DNA of 44,829 nucleotides from Gilliamella sp. Pas-s25 (GTDB lineage: Bacteria > Pseudomonadota > Gammaproteobacteria > Enterobacterales > Orbaceae), in assembly GCF_009795885.1 (NCBI RefSeq), contig NZ_WTEV01000023.1, positions 1-44,829 on the forward strand. Reading direction: 5' to 3'. Positions 36,925 to 44,275 of the stretch are shown in pieces. Position numbers and translations under genes: made by a program. Under the pieces are notes generated by a model. That model was not told the DNA's origin and did no database searches. It saw only the letters and a program-made list of their open reading frames with translations. How positions within the stretch are numbered: the first letter of the stretch is position 1; each line of letters opens with the position of its first letter.

Positions 36925-37353
36925 TCATTCAAAAAAGTAACGTTGTCTATCATCAAAATAAACTCTAAACTCTATATTATCTGTACCAAACTCATCTTTT
37001 ACAATCGCTTGAATTTCAAATTGCATTGTAAGTAGATTGCTATCATTTGCCCGAGCAATTACGGTAACTTGCATAATACGTGGTTCATATTTTTCTATAC
37101 AATTTTTTATTTCTCGGCAAATTTCAGCTTTAATTTCCGATGAATTCATCGTTGCATCATTTAAATCAACAACGCCCATAGGATAAGCGCTCTGGCAGCC
37201 ACCAGGACGACTATTAAGTATCCTAGATAAATTAAATTTAATCGAATCCAAGCGAGTCTTACCTAATTGATAATCATCAGGTTCTGACTCAGTATGAATT
37301 CGATCAAATAAGCTCTGTTGCTGATGTTTTTGCCACTTTAGCAATGCCGCCAT
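36925..37353 (-). CDS. tssE: TssE gp25-like baseplate protein
   Basis: 142 residues. SLFDRIHTE near the start, the FNLSRILNSRPGGCQSAYPM segment and EICREIKNCIEKYEPRI correspond to the gp25-like lysozyme-fold domain that starts sheath assembly at the baseplate. It has no lysozyme activity in this family. It lies between tssC (11 nt) and tssF (15 nt). The ribosome site is weak, and translation may be coupled to tssC. Confidence 0.93.
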   Translation of the reverse strand: MAALLKWQKHQQQSLFDRIHTESEPDDYQLGKTRLDSIKFNLSRILNSRPGGCQSAYPMGVVDLNDATMNSSEIKAEICREIKNCIEKYEPRIMQVTVIARANDSNLLTMQFEIQAIVKDEFGTDNIEFRVYFDDRQRYFFE

Positions 37354-37364
37354 AATATTAAGTA

Positions 37365-38846
37365 TTATTCTTTATCTAAACGACCAACAAGTGATAGCTC
37401 AAAATTAGCACCCATATATTTAAAATGAGGTCGAACTAATAATCCAACTTGATACCAACCTGGATCCCCTTCAACATCTGAAACAGTTACACTTGCAGCT
37501 CGTAATGGCTTGCGACTACGAACATCAGCCGGTGGATTTTCTTGATCTGCCACATACTGTTTAAGCCAAACATTTAGTTCACGTTCTAAATCGGTTCTTT
37601 CTTTCCAAGAACCAATTTGCTCGCGTTGTAATACTTTAATGTAGTGTGCTAATCGATTAATAATAAACATATAAGGTAATTGTGTGCCTAATTTGTAGTT
37701 AGTTTCAGCTTCTTTACCTTCTTTGGTATTCGGAAAACGTTTAGGAATTTGCACTGAGTTAGCCGAGAAAAATGCAGCATTATCCGATCCTTTTCTCATT
37801 GTCAATGTAATAAAACCTTGTTCAGCTAATTCAAGTTCTCGACGATCTGAAATCAGTGTTTCTGTTGGAATTTTTGCTTGGAGTTCACCCATTGACTCAT
37901 AAAGATGTACTGGTAAATCTTCAACAGCACCACCACTTTGCGGACCAATGATGTTGGCACAAAAACGATATTTTGCAAAACTATTAGTAATACGAGTTGC
38001 AAATGTAAATGCTGAATTTGCCCACAAAAAATGGTTATGATTATCATTGACTTGCTCATTATAATTAAATGTTTTTATAGGGTTATCCGAAGTAGAGTAA
38101 GGTAGACGAGCAAGATAATTACCAGCTAATAAACCACAATATCTAGCATCCTCAGATTCCCTAAATGAACGCCATTTTGTATATGCAGGGCTTTCAAAAA
38201 TTGAACTGAGCTCTTTAATTGATGACATTTCAGTATAGCTATCAATTCCAAAAAACTTAGGTGAAACAGAGGAAATAAATGGAGCATGAGCCATAGCACC
38301 AACAGCAGTAACATATTGCATTAACTTAATATCTTGACTAGATGGAGTAAACGCATAGTTTCCAATCACAGCCGCAACGGGTTCACCACCGAACTGACCG
38401 TACTCTGCTGTATAGATATGTTTATAAAATCCACTCTGAACAATTTCTGGCGCATATTCAAAATCTTCTAACAATTCTTCTTTTGTGGCATGCATTAATT
38501 GAATTTTAATATTTTCGCGAAAATCAGTTCTATCAACGAGTAGCTTTATTCCACGCCATGCACTTTCAACTTGTTGTAACTTTTCATGATGTAAAATCTC
38601 ATCCATTTGAGCTGAGATCTTTTTGTCTAGTTCTGCAATCATTTGATCAACAAGTATTTTATTGATAGGTTCTTCTTTACTATCATTTTCTAACATTTTA
38701 GCTATAAAAGCTGCTACCCCTTTTTTGGCGGTTTCATACCCTTCTTCTGCAGGTGTTAATCTTGACTTTGACATAATTTGATCAAGTAAACTGCTTTCTT
38801 GAATGTTAGTAGATTCTTGAAGAGTATTAGATTCTGCTTTAGACAT
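37365..38846 (-). CDS. tssC: TssC (VipB) large sheath protein
   Basis: 493 residues, the usual length. EKLQQVESAWRGIKLLVDRT, YGQFGGEPVAAVIGNYAFTP, AHAPFISSVSPKFFG and the C-terminal SVTVSDVEGDPGWYQVGLLV...PHFKYMGANFELSLVG are diagnostic. With TssB it forms the contractile sheath around the Hcp tube. No missing segment is seen. It follows tssB by 64 nt, a gap rather longer than elsewhere in the operon. Confidence 0.97.
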   Translation of the reverse strand: MSKAESNTLQESTNIQESSLLDQIMSKSRLTPAEEGYETAKKGVAAFIAKMLENDSKEEPINKILVDQMIAELDKKISAQMDEILHHEKLQQVESAWRGIKLLVDRTDFRENIKIQLMHATKEELLEDFEYAPEIVQSGFYKHIYTAEYGQFGGEPVAAVIGNYAFTPSSQDIKLMQYVTAVGAMAHAPFISSVSPKFFGIDSYTEMSSIKELSSIFESPAYTKWRSFRESEDARYCGLLAGNYLARLPYSTSDNPIKTFNYNEQVNDNHNHFLWANSAFTFATRITNSFAKYRFCANIIGPQSGGAVEDLPVHLYESMGELQAKIPTETLISDRRELELAEQGFITLTMRKGSDNAAFFSANSVQIPKRFPNTKEGKEAETNYKLGTQLPYMFIINRLAHYIKVLQREQIGSWKERTDLERELNVWLKQYVADQENPPADVRSRKPLRAASVTVSDVEGDPGWYQVGLLVRPHFKYMGANFELSLVGRLDKE

Positions 38847-38910
38847 ATATCCAAATTCCTTATTTAATTGACTATTAATAATTTAATAACTAGATATACC
38901 AATAAAGGTA

Positions 38911-39402
38911 TTAATCCTTATCAGTGATCTGTAATTCATTTAATAAATTTTTTCTTGCCGTATCATCAGACAGTACATGAGCAATCGCTTCTCTAAAAGC
39001 TTTGATATTACCCATCGGGTTTTTTAAAGCGGTGAGTGCCTCACGTAATTGAATTAAATTATTAATTTCTGGTACTTGCTTTGCTATTTGATCAGGATTA
39101 AATGAAGAAAGATTTTTAATATCAAGATTAATTGATAGCTCTTCATCACTATCTTCTTGCAGTCTATTTTGCACGTTAAAGTTTAGGCTTATACTCGATT
39201 TTTCCATTACATCGTTAAAGTTATTTTTATCAATAGAGACTAATTGACGTTCTTCAATTGAAGTATCTTCAGTTCTACCTTTATGATCGCCAACTATAAC
39301 GAGATTTAACGGCAGTTCCTTTTCTTCAATTTGATCACCTGTGGCTGGTACATATTTAATATTAATTCTTTCTTTTGGGGCAACGCTTGCACTCTTACTC
39401 AT
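38911..39402 (-). CDS. tssB: TssB (VipA) small sheath protein
   Basis: 163 residues. KERINIKYVPATGDQIEEKE, LPLNLVIVGDHKGR and the FNDVMEKSSISLNFNVQN segment are classic TssB; the C-terminal helices (LREALTALKNPMGNIKAFRE) contact ClpV and TssC in this family. AAGGAAGG precedes the ATG by 6 nt. It is the first gene of an operon that reads without obvious terminator to vasL at 20625, with a near-consensus promoter about 60 nt upstream. Confidence 0.96.
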   Translation of the reverse strand: MSKSASVAPKERINIKYVPATGDQIEEKELPLNLVIVGDHKGRTEDTSIEERQLVSIDKNNFNDVMEKSSISLNFNVQNRLQEDSDEELSINLDIKNLSSFNPDQIAKQVPEINNLIQLREALTALKNPMGNIKAFREAIAHVLSDDTARKNLLNELQITDKD

Positions 39403-39702
39403 AGATACCTTCCTTCAATGGATTAAAAAATATAACCAAATATTAACTAATTGTTTACTATCTGTTTATTATATGACAATTATTTTACACTTTAAACATA
39501 AAATTACATAATATAGATTAACTTTTTCATACTGTCATTTTTGTTGTTTGTTTAATGCTATTATTTTGTTGTTTATCACACTACTAATATATTATCGGCA
39601 GCTTGATTTTTGAATGCTATACGTCAGGGGGGAGAGTAATAGATTGGGGGGGATTAAAGTCGAGCAAGACAAGTTAATTGTTAATTTAATAAATAAAATA
39701 GG
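39403..39702. other. Upstream region of the T6SS operon with two G-runs
   Basis: A 300-bp AT-rich stretch without coding signs. It holds the tssB promoter (39468-39496) and two unusual homopolymers, G6 at 39627-39632 and G7 at 39646-39652, 13 nt apart. Nothing else is recognised. Confidence 0.7.
39468..39496 (-). promoter_or_regulatory. Promoter of the T6SS operon
   Basis: On the minus strand TTTAAA (39491-39496), a 17-nt gap, then a perfect TATAAT (39468-39473). Transcription would start near 39461, leaving a leader of about 60 nt before tssB. The spacing and -10 are sigma-70 consensus; the -35 is moderate. Confidence 0.6.
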
Positions 39703-39725
39703 ATCCCCACAGGTTATATGGGGAT
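39703..39725 (-). terminator. Terminator separating the immunity island from the T6SS operon
   Basis: On the minus strand ATCCCCA/TGGGGAT (7 bp, 9-nt loop) is followed by CCTATTTTATTTATT. It lies 9 nt past the stop of the immunity-like gene 39734-40114 and should block read-through into tssB. Confidence 0.6.
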
Positions 39726-39733
39726 TTCAATAT

Positions 39734-40114
39734 TTACTTTGAATAACGTTCTCTTAATTTATTCATATAAAATTCAATTGAATCTTCGTTTTTAGGGTGC
39801 GCTTCAGTATATGCATCTGATACTATTTGCATCAGAGATATAAACTGCTGAACAGACATTGGGAAGCCCTCAAAATCACCAAAAACAAAAGTTACGCCAT
39901 CGAATTCTTCAGGGTTATATAAATCTTGATCTAAAATATACTCTACTCCTTCCGAAATAACAGCTCCAATTCCTCGTGATGCATCATAAATAAATTGTAA
40001 AAAATTCATTTTTTGCTCTTTGTACATAACTTCTAATAAGCAATATAGCTCAGCACCTCCATTATCAACTAAAAGCTTTTTCGTTTTTTCCAACCAATGA
40101 AGTTCTTTAATCAT
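39734..40114 (-). CDS. Putative immunity protein (orphan)
   Basis: 126 residues, acidic and cytoplasmic. GVEYILDQDLYNPEEFDGVT, FVFGDFEGFPMSVQQFISLM and DAYTEAHPKNEDSIEFY recall CdiI/Imm proteins of polymorphic toxins, though I cannot name the family firmly. Its start overlaps by 8 nt a frame ending in a toxin-like tail preceded by Rhs YPDGR sequence, the usual layout behind a toxin. The toxin body is gone, so this is an orphan antidote. It is followed by a terminator and then the T6SS operon. Confidence 0.6.
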   Translation of the reverse strand: MIKELHWLEKTKKLLVDNGGAELYCLLEVMYKEQKMNFLQFIYDASRGIGAVISEGVEYILDQDLYNPEEFDGVTFVFGDFEGFPMSVQQFISLMQIVSDAYTEAHPKNEDSIEFYMNKLRERYSK

Positions 40115-40312
40115 TTAACATTCCTCTTAGGCATTGTAATGAATGGATGTGTTGCCATTCCATATTTTCACCATCAATCATTGTCTCAATGCGATTTTGT
40201 ACGTCATGAGCGTACTGTTCACAGCGACCATCAGGGTAGGCGATTAAACTGTTGGGTTAGTCGGGTATCATCTGGATAAAGGACAGCAGTACATTGCCCG
40301 TCTAATAAATCT
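40107..40312 (-). pseudogene. Rhs core scrap plus toxin tail
   Basis: On the minus strand one frame reads LLDGQCTAVLYPDDTRLTQQ then FNRLP-stop. A second frame reads YPDGRCEQYAHDVQNRIETM and on through DGENMEWQHIHSLQCLRGML to a stop inside the immunity start. YPDGR and DDTRL are Rhs-like. The frame switch and missing middle show a collapsed rhs-toxin junction. Confidence 0.55.
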
Positions 40313-40353
40313 GTAACAGAAGTGTAATTTTATGCTCATTATCATTTAAAAAT

Positions 40354-40872
40354 TTATTGCAGTAATGAGCAGTAAATTTCATAGTTATCAACTTCATAGC
40401 AAACTATATTTATTTTTTCTAAATTATGATATTTAAATAAACTAGCTTTTATTATTTGCAATGCTATTTCAGCAGCTTTATCTTTGGGAAATTTATAAAT
40501 ACCTGTACTTATATTAGGAAAAGAAATAGTTGTTACATTATTCTCATCAGCAAGTTTAAAGCAATTTAAATAACAATTTCTCAATAATTCAATTTCATTA
40601 TTATTTCCTCCACTTCAACGAGGCCCTACTGTATGAATTACATATTGAGCAGGTAAATTTCCTGCTGTTGTAATAACAGCATTGCCAACTTTACAACCTC
40701 CTTGTTTAGATCGTATCTTTTGACATTCTTCTAAAATTTGTTTATCACCTATACAATGAATAGCCCCATCAACACCACTTCCACCTAATAAAGAGCTATT
40801 CGCTGCATTTACAATAGCATTAACTGTGATTTTAGTAATATCGCCGTATATGATTTCAATTTTATTTTCCAT
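40354..40872 (-). pseudogene. Macrodomain (ADP-ribose-binding) gene with one in-frame TGA
   Basis: The frame is continuous apart from a TGA at 40615-40617. The first part (85 residues) has [30 protein letters not shown] and [14 protein letters not shown]. The second continues SGGNNNEIELLRNCYLNCFK, then FPNISTGIYKFPKDKAAEIA. Together they make a complete YmdB-like macrodomain of about 172 residues. Family members have HTVGPxW-x-GG, so the TGA stands exactly where Trp (TGG) is expected. Macrodomains of this class remove ADP-ribose or O-acetyl-ADP-ribose. The start overlaps the preceding immunity-like gene by 11 nt. It is probably a recent nonsense pseudogene; UGA read-through is possible but unproven. 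Confidence 0.85.
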
Positions 40873-41149
40873 TTAAAAGTATTTCTATAAATTTTAAGAT
40901 AGCATTATTTTGTTGCCTTATTTCAGATGGATCCAACAAGATATTCATTATTTGATCATCTAAAATTAAATCATAAATATCGATATCTAACCAACCTTTC
41001 GACCAAAAATCAATGCCAGCAATTTTATTATTTCCTTCTATGACCACTCGTTCCATAGAACCAAAATCTCCATTGGGATATGAACTATAAGTTAATTTAT
41101 AATTTTTCAATCGAGGCGCTAATTCTTTTTTAAAATAATTTATATCCAT
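40862..41149 (-). CDS. Putative immunity protein coupled to a macrodomain
   Basis: 95 residues, cytoplasmic. Visible features are [36 protein letters not shown], a [17 protein letters not shown] core and an acidic-to-hydrophobic C-terminal helix. I have no firm family name. AAGG lies 9 nt before the ATG. It overlaps the macrodomain by 11 nt, so the two are coupled, and a toxin-like tail lies just upstream (41162-41269). A joint role against an ADP-ribosylating toxin is an inference from the macrodomain. Confidence 0.6.
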   Translation of the reverse strand: MDINYFKKELAPRLKNYKLTYSSYPNGDFGSMERVVIEGNNKIAGIDFWSKGWLDIDIYDLILDDQIMNILLDPSEIRQQNNAILKFIEILLNGK

Positions 41150-41161
41150 ATTTTATACCTT

Positions 41162-41269
41162 CTATTTTTTGTCGACTATTTTTATGTTACTTACATTTGG
41201 TGTAAGGGTTCCACCTTGTTTATTTAAAAGGTATTTTTTGGAATGGCAACATATTTTCAAACAAAAAAA
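41162..41269 (-). pseudogene. C-terminal scrap of a toxin gene
   Basis: A minus-strand frame reads HSKKYLLNKQGGTLTPNVSN then IKIVDKK-stop, 12 nt before the 40862-41149 start codon. Placement and length suit the tail of a polymorphic toxin whose body was lost at the adjoining IS remnant. Too short for family assignment. Confidence 0.35.
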
Positions 41270-41349
41270 TTAAGGGGCAAATTTTTTTTAAATTCAACAA
41301 GAGGCAAGTAGCCTATCGAAGAATGTAATCGTTTATTGGATCGGCTACA
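41257..41349 (-). mobile_element. IS3-family transposase C-terminal remnant
   Basis: The minus strand reads SNKRLHSSIGYLPLVEFKKN, then LPLNFFV-stop. RRLHSSIGYLSPVEFE-type endings are characteristic of IS3-family OrfB integrases. An in-frame TAG at 41350-41352 marks the loss of homology upstream. No terminal inverted repeats remain that I can see. Confidence 0.65.
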
Positions 41350-41389
41350 CTAATTAGTACCAGTTTTATAAGGTCATTGTTATGATAAA

Positions 41390-41535
41390 TTAAAAATAAG
41401 AGAAGGTAACAACAATGGCAATAGCATCCTTATCAAAATATCGATTAAAAAGTTCATCACCTAAAATATTGAGTTTTAATTCTTTACTTTCTATTTCTTT
41501 TACTATTCTTGAAGCCAGCGGGGTAACACCATCTA
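41390..41535 (-). pseudogene. Toxin-domain scrap
   Basis: An open stretch of about 48 codons reading DGVTPLASRIVKEIESKELK, then LNILGDELFNRYF to FSYF-stop. G-x-T-P-x-A plus a LNILGDELF strand recalls the start of some Rhs toxin tips, but the rest is missing and no start codon is present. It lies 20 nt beyond the immunity-like gene 41556-41918. Confidence 0.35.
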
Positions 41536-41555
41536 TTTATCTTTTATAATATAAA

Positions 41556-41918
41556 TTAAAATGCTAATGAGAAAATATCTATATCATTTTTAATGATCCA
41601 ATTATTATTAGCCATATACTCTATAAATTCTGAGGGAAGTAAAATATTATAATTTAAGGTATAGTATGTTAAATCACTTGGCCATGCCCAAATCCCATCT
41701 GTTTGAATACAGAGTGTGCCAATTTTCTTTCTTTCATCAGACAAAATATCTTCCGTTATTTGTGGAGATATCATTAAAACTACACCTTTTTTTAAATAGT
41801 TACTTACTTTATCAATATTATAGTTAGCTCCTTTATGAACAAATTTAAATATAGATTCTCCATCTGCATTACCATAGTATAATTCTCGGAAAAAGCCCAC
41901 TTTCTTTAAAATTTTCAT
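41556..41918 (-). CDS. Putative immunity protein (orphan)
   Basis: 120 residues, no signal peptide. The late segment GTLCIQTDGIWAWPSDLTYY then TLNYNILLPSEFIEYM is distinctive and of the kind seen in small antidotes of polymorphic toxins; I cannot name the family. It stands 60 nt after another immunity-like gene (41979-42320) and has no adjacent intact toxin. The ribosome site is weak (AAAGAAAATATAAA). Its role is inferred from context alone. Confidence 0.55.
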   Translation of the reverse strand: MKILKKVGFFRELYYGNADGESIFKFVHKGANYNIDKVSNYLKKGVVLMISPQITEDILSDERKKIGTLCIQTDGIWAWPSDLTYYTLNYNILLPSEFIEYMANNNWIIKNDIDIFSLAF

Positions 41919-41978
41919 TTTATATTTTCTTTAGGATTAAAAGTATTTCATGGTAAATACACAAAATTTAGGATGGGG

Positions 41979-42320
41979 TCATATTTTAGAATCGCATTCG
42001 ATAATATGATAAGTGGATTTATTTGACCATGAAATAATCTTATATTTATTAAAATTAAATCCTAGCTCTATATAATATGACATTAGTTCAGAAGGACTCC
42101 AGCCTATACCGTATGAAAATAAAGCTTCCTCATTAATTAACTCTTTTATTTTATTTATTTTATCTTGAAGATCATCTACAAAATAAATCATATAAGAATC
42201 ATCTACATCAGTAAAACCTATTTTTTTTACTTTTTCTTTTTTGTCATTACTCGTAACTAAAACTTTTATATTTTCAGACATATCTACAATAATAATTTCG
42301 TTTTGAGGTACTTTATTCAT
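41979..42320 (-). CDS. Immunity protein for the adjacent Rhs tip
   Basis: 113 residues, acidic, cytoplasmic. Visible are NEIIIVDMSENIKVLVTSND, DVDDSYMIYFVDDLQDKINK and SYGIGWSPSELMSYYIELGF. The ATG overlaps the toxin stop by 4 nt, the tightest toxin-immunity coupling in this half of the window, so pairing with the tip encoded by 42317-43432 is well supported. Family not recognised. Confidence 0.7.
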   Translation of the reverse strand: MNKVPQNEIIIVDMSENIKVLVTSNDKKEKVKKIGFTDVDDSYMIYFVDDLQDKINKIKELINEEALFSYGIGWSPSELMSYYIELGFNFNKYKIISWSNKSTYHIIECDSKI

Positions 42321-43432
42321 TTTACATAAACCTTAATTAAAATTTCATGACTTGTTGGAACAGAATTGATGACCATTTCTGGTGCTCCTCCAGGTAAATG
42401 TTGCCCTGGACCTTTAAAAAATTCATTACCAAATAATGGGCTTCGTGGTGACATGTTTTTTATATTTTCAATGCGTCTAATATTAAATCCTTCAGTTAGA
42501 GATCCTGGTACAAGCCCCATATCTGCTTCAATAATTGAGGCTTGTTCTGAAGTAATAGTAATATTTTTTTCCGTATTCTTTATTTTAAAATACTTCATTA
42601 TTCCTTCTGAGTCAGTAATAAATGTACCATCCCTACCAATAGTAGGATATTTATCCCAACTAAATGGACTAATATTATATCCTATATTATCATCCAACAT
42701 TTTTGCCTGTCGTTCTCTGGCCTGTTTAACAATTAACTCATTAACGTTAATTGTTTCAGACATAGCTATTAATCCTAGCGGATCAACCCAGTTAACAGGA
42801 TTAGGGCAATATTGGTATAAGTTAATACCACCCATTAATTTAATCGGATCTTGGGTAATATACCTGCCTGTAAATGGATCATAATAGCGATTTAGGTTGT
42901 AGTGAAGTCCTGTCTCTTCATCATAATATTGCCCTTGGAACCTTAACGGATTCTCCGGCAGGGCTTGCAAAGCGTCTTGATGGTAGGTTTCGTTTATTAT
43001 CTGCCCATAGGCATTATACTGGCATTCATAGAGGGTGTCACCCATGTTGCTGGTAAGGGCAATAGGGGTGCCGAGGTGGTCGTTTTGGTACCAGTAGAGT
43101 TTGATATTATCTTGCCGGGCATTGCCGTGCACAAGGGCTAATGGGCGGTAGGAATCTGGCTCGTAAAGGTAGGTTTGCCAGTGTTTATCATTATCGGTTT
43201 CGGCAATAAGCCGGCTACCTTGCCAGATAAATTCGGTGGTTTTACCATCCACGGTTTTGCTAGTACGCCGATTAAAGGCATCATAGGTGTAGGTGATAAT
43301 GAGCCCCGTTGGCTTAATCACTTTGATTAACCGATGCCGGCAGTCGTACTCATAGTGAGTGACTAGACTGTGGTCTTTTCCACGCTTTTCGGCAATCATT
43401 ACCAAAGCGGTCATACTCAAAGTGTTTGTCAC
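42317..43432 (-). CDS. Rhs core fragment with complete unrecognised toxin tip
   Basis: 371 codons open. Residues 20-215 are Rhs core of a second lineage (HYEYDCRHRL, LYWYQNDHLGTPIALTSNMG, RFQGQYYDEETGLHYNLN) ending DPIKLMGGINLYQYCPNPVN then WVDPLGL. About 155 residues of toxin follow, with YPTIGRDGTFITD, VPGSLTEGFNIRR, SPRSPLFGNEFFKGPGQHLP and GGAPEMVI. I cannot name this toxin. The start is artificial: upstream (43433-43478) the Rhs frame FDKHFEYDRFGN continues, but 2 nt are missing near 43405 compared with 44085, so the true frame is broken. It probably acts as a silent donor, with immunity gene 41979-42320 kept. Confidence 0.75.
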   Translation of the reverse strand: MTNTLSMTALVMIAEKRGKDHSLVTHYEYDCRHRLIKVIKPTGLIITYTYDAFNRRTSKTVDGKTTEFIWQGSRLIAETDNDKHWQTYLYEPDSYRPLALVHGNARQDNIKLYWYQNDHLGTPIALTSNMGDTLYECQYNAYGQIINETYHQDALQALPENPLRFQGQYYDEETGLHYNLNRYYDPFTGRYITQDPIKLMGGINLYQYCPNPVNWVDPLGLIAMSETINVNELIVKQARERQAKMLDDNIGYNISPFSWDKYPTIGRDGTFITDSEGIMKYFKIKNTEKNITITSEQASIIEADMGLVPGSLTEGFNIRRIENIKNMSPRSPLFGNEFFKGPGQHLPGGAPEMVINSVPTSHEILIKVYVK

Positions 43433-43494
43433 TAAAAAAGGTCAGGCGGTTGCCTGTAATGCCACAATACTGTATTTTTAAGTTTGCATAAAAA

Positions 43495-43525
43495 AAGCAG
43501 AAAAGTAGATAACTCTTTTCTGCTT
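43495..43525 (-). terminator. Rho-independent terminator
   Basis: AAGCAGAAAAG / CTTTTCTGCTT (11-bp perfect stem, 9-nt loop) followed on the minus strand by TTTTTTTAT. It ends the transcript of the immunity-like gene 43591-43977. Confidence 0.85.
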
Positions 43526-43590
43526 ATCATCCTAGCGAACATCCTAACCATTCTTCTTATAGTAGCGATGTAAGCTGATGAATAAAACGA

Positions 43591-43977
43591 TTAAAGATCG
43601 ATAAAAGGGAATGTTTCCCTAAATAATTTTTCGATTTCTGGGTGTTTTTTTAAGGCTTCTAATGCTTGTTCTTCATTAAAAGATACATCGTCTTGAGACA
43701 ATTTTTCCCCTCTTTTTACCGCTATGCCATAAACAGCCCTACCTTGCGCTTTCGTACGCCTCCAATAAGGAAAAAATCCAAGCAAACGATCTAACTCAGT
43801 AATTGTTCCATTAAAATCAATCAAATCAAAAATATAATCCGGTAAATCGCTTACTTCATTTTCGCCAATGACTTTTTCAGCCCAACGATTGACCTCATCC
43901 ATATTGATAACGCCACATAATAAACAACAAACTACAAAACCAATAGTCTGATCATTGCCTTTTACTAATCCTAACAT
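43591..43977 (-). CDS. Orphan immunity protein, paralogue of 44276-44662
   Basis: 128 residues with no signal peptide (the CCLLCGV stretch is short). Core features are VNRWAEKVIGENEVSDLPDY, LDRLLGFFPYWRRTKAQ and the C-terminal EQALEALKKHPEIEKLFRET. AGGGG lies 8 nt before the ATG. It differs from the copy 685 bp upstream mainly around residues 50-80. Its toxin is reduced to a WHH tail scrap, so it is an orphan antidote, perhaps still active against related WHH nucleases. Confidence 0.68.
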   Translation of the reverse strand: MLGLVKGNDQTIGFVVCCLLCGVINMDEVNRWAEKVIGENEVSDLPDYIFDLIDFNGTITELDRLLGFFPYWRRTKAQGRAVYGIAVKRGEKLSQDDVSFNEEQALEALKKHPEIEKLFRETFPFIDL

Positions 43978-43979
43978 AT

Positions 43980-44157
43980 TTATTTCCCCTTAGATAATGC
44001 TTCGCCACCTATATGGCCTGTTTGTAAATGTGTTACCTCTAGAACCAATTGCATTCTATTTTCCGCGTTTTTCGACAATCAGATTACCAAAGCGGTTATA
44101 GTCAAAGTGTTTGTCAATCAAAAAGGTCAGGCGGTTGCCTATAATGCCATAATACCG
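43980..44157 (-). pseudogene. Rhs core scrap joined out of frame to a WHH toxin tail
   Basis: The minus-strand Rhs frame reads GNRLTFLIDKHFDYNRFGNL then IVEKRGK-stop. Shifted by one base, RMQLVLEVTHLQTGHIGGEA then LSKGK-stop follows, the same tail as the WHH toxin at the window end. The nuclease WHH residues are deleted, so it is a non-functional junction. Confidence 0.75.
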
Positions 44158-44179
44158 TATTTTTAAGTTTGCATAAAAA

Positions 44180-44210
44180 AAGCAGAAAAGTAGATAACTC
44201 TTTTCTGCTT
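44180..44210 (-). terminator. Rho-independent terminator (duplicate)
   Basis: Same 11-bp stem and T-run as 43495-43525, offset by 685 bp; it ends the immunity gene 44276-44662. Confidence 0.85.
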
Positions 44211-44275
44211 ATCATTTGAGCGAACATCCTAACCATTCTTCTTATAGTAGCGATATAAGCTGATGGATAAAATGA

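Noticed and set aside
40615-40617. Genome-wide UGA-as-Trp recoding
   Set aside because: Other genes here end normally in TGA (for example fha at 32923-32925) and use TGG for Trp, so a changed code is not supported.
42366-42884. A 172-codon plus-strand open frame
   Set aside because: Antisense to the Rhs core and toxin tip at 42317-43432, which has clear family motifs.
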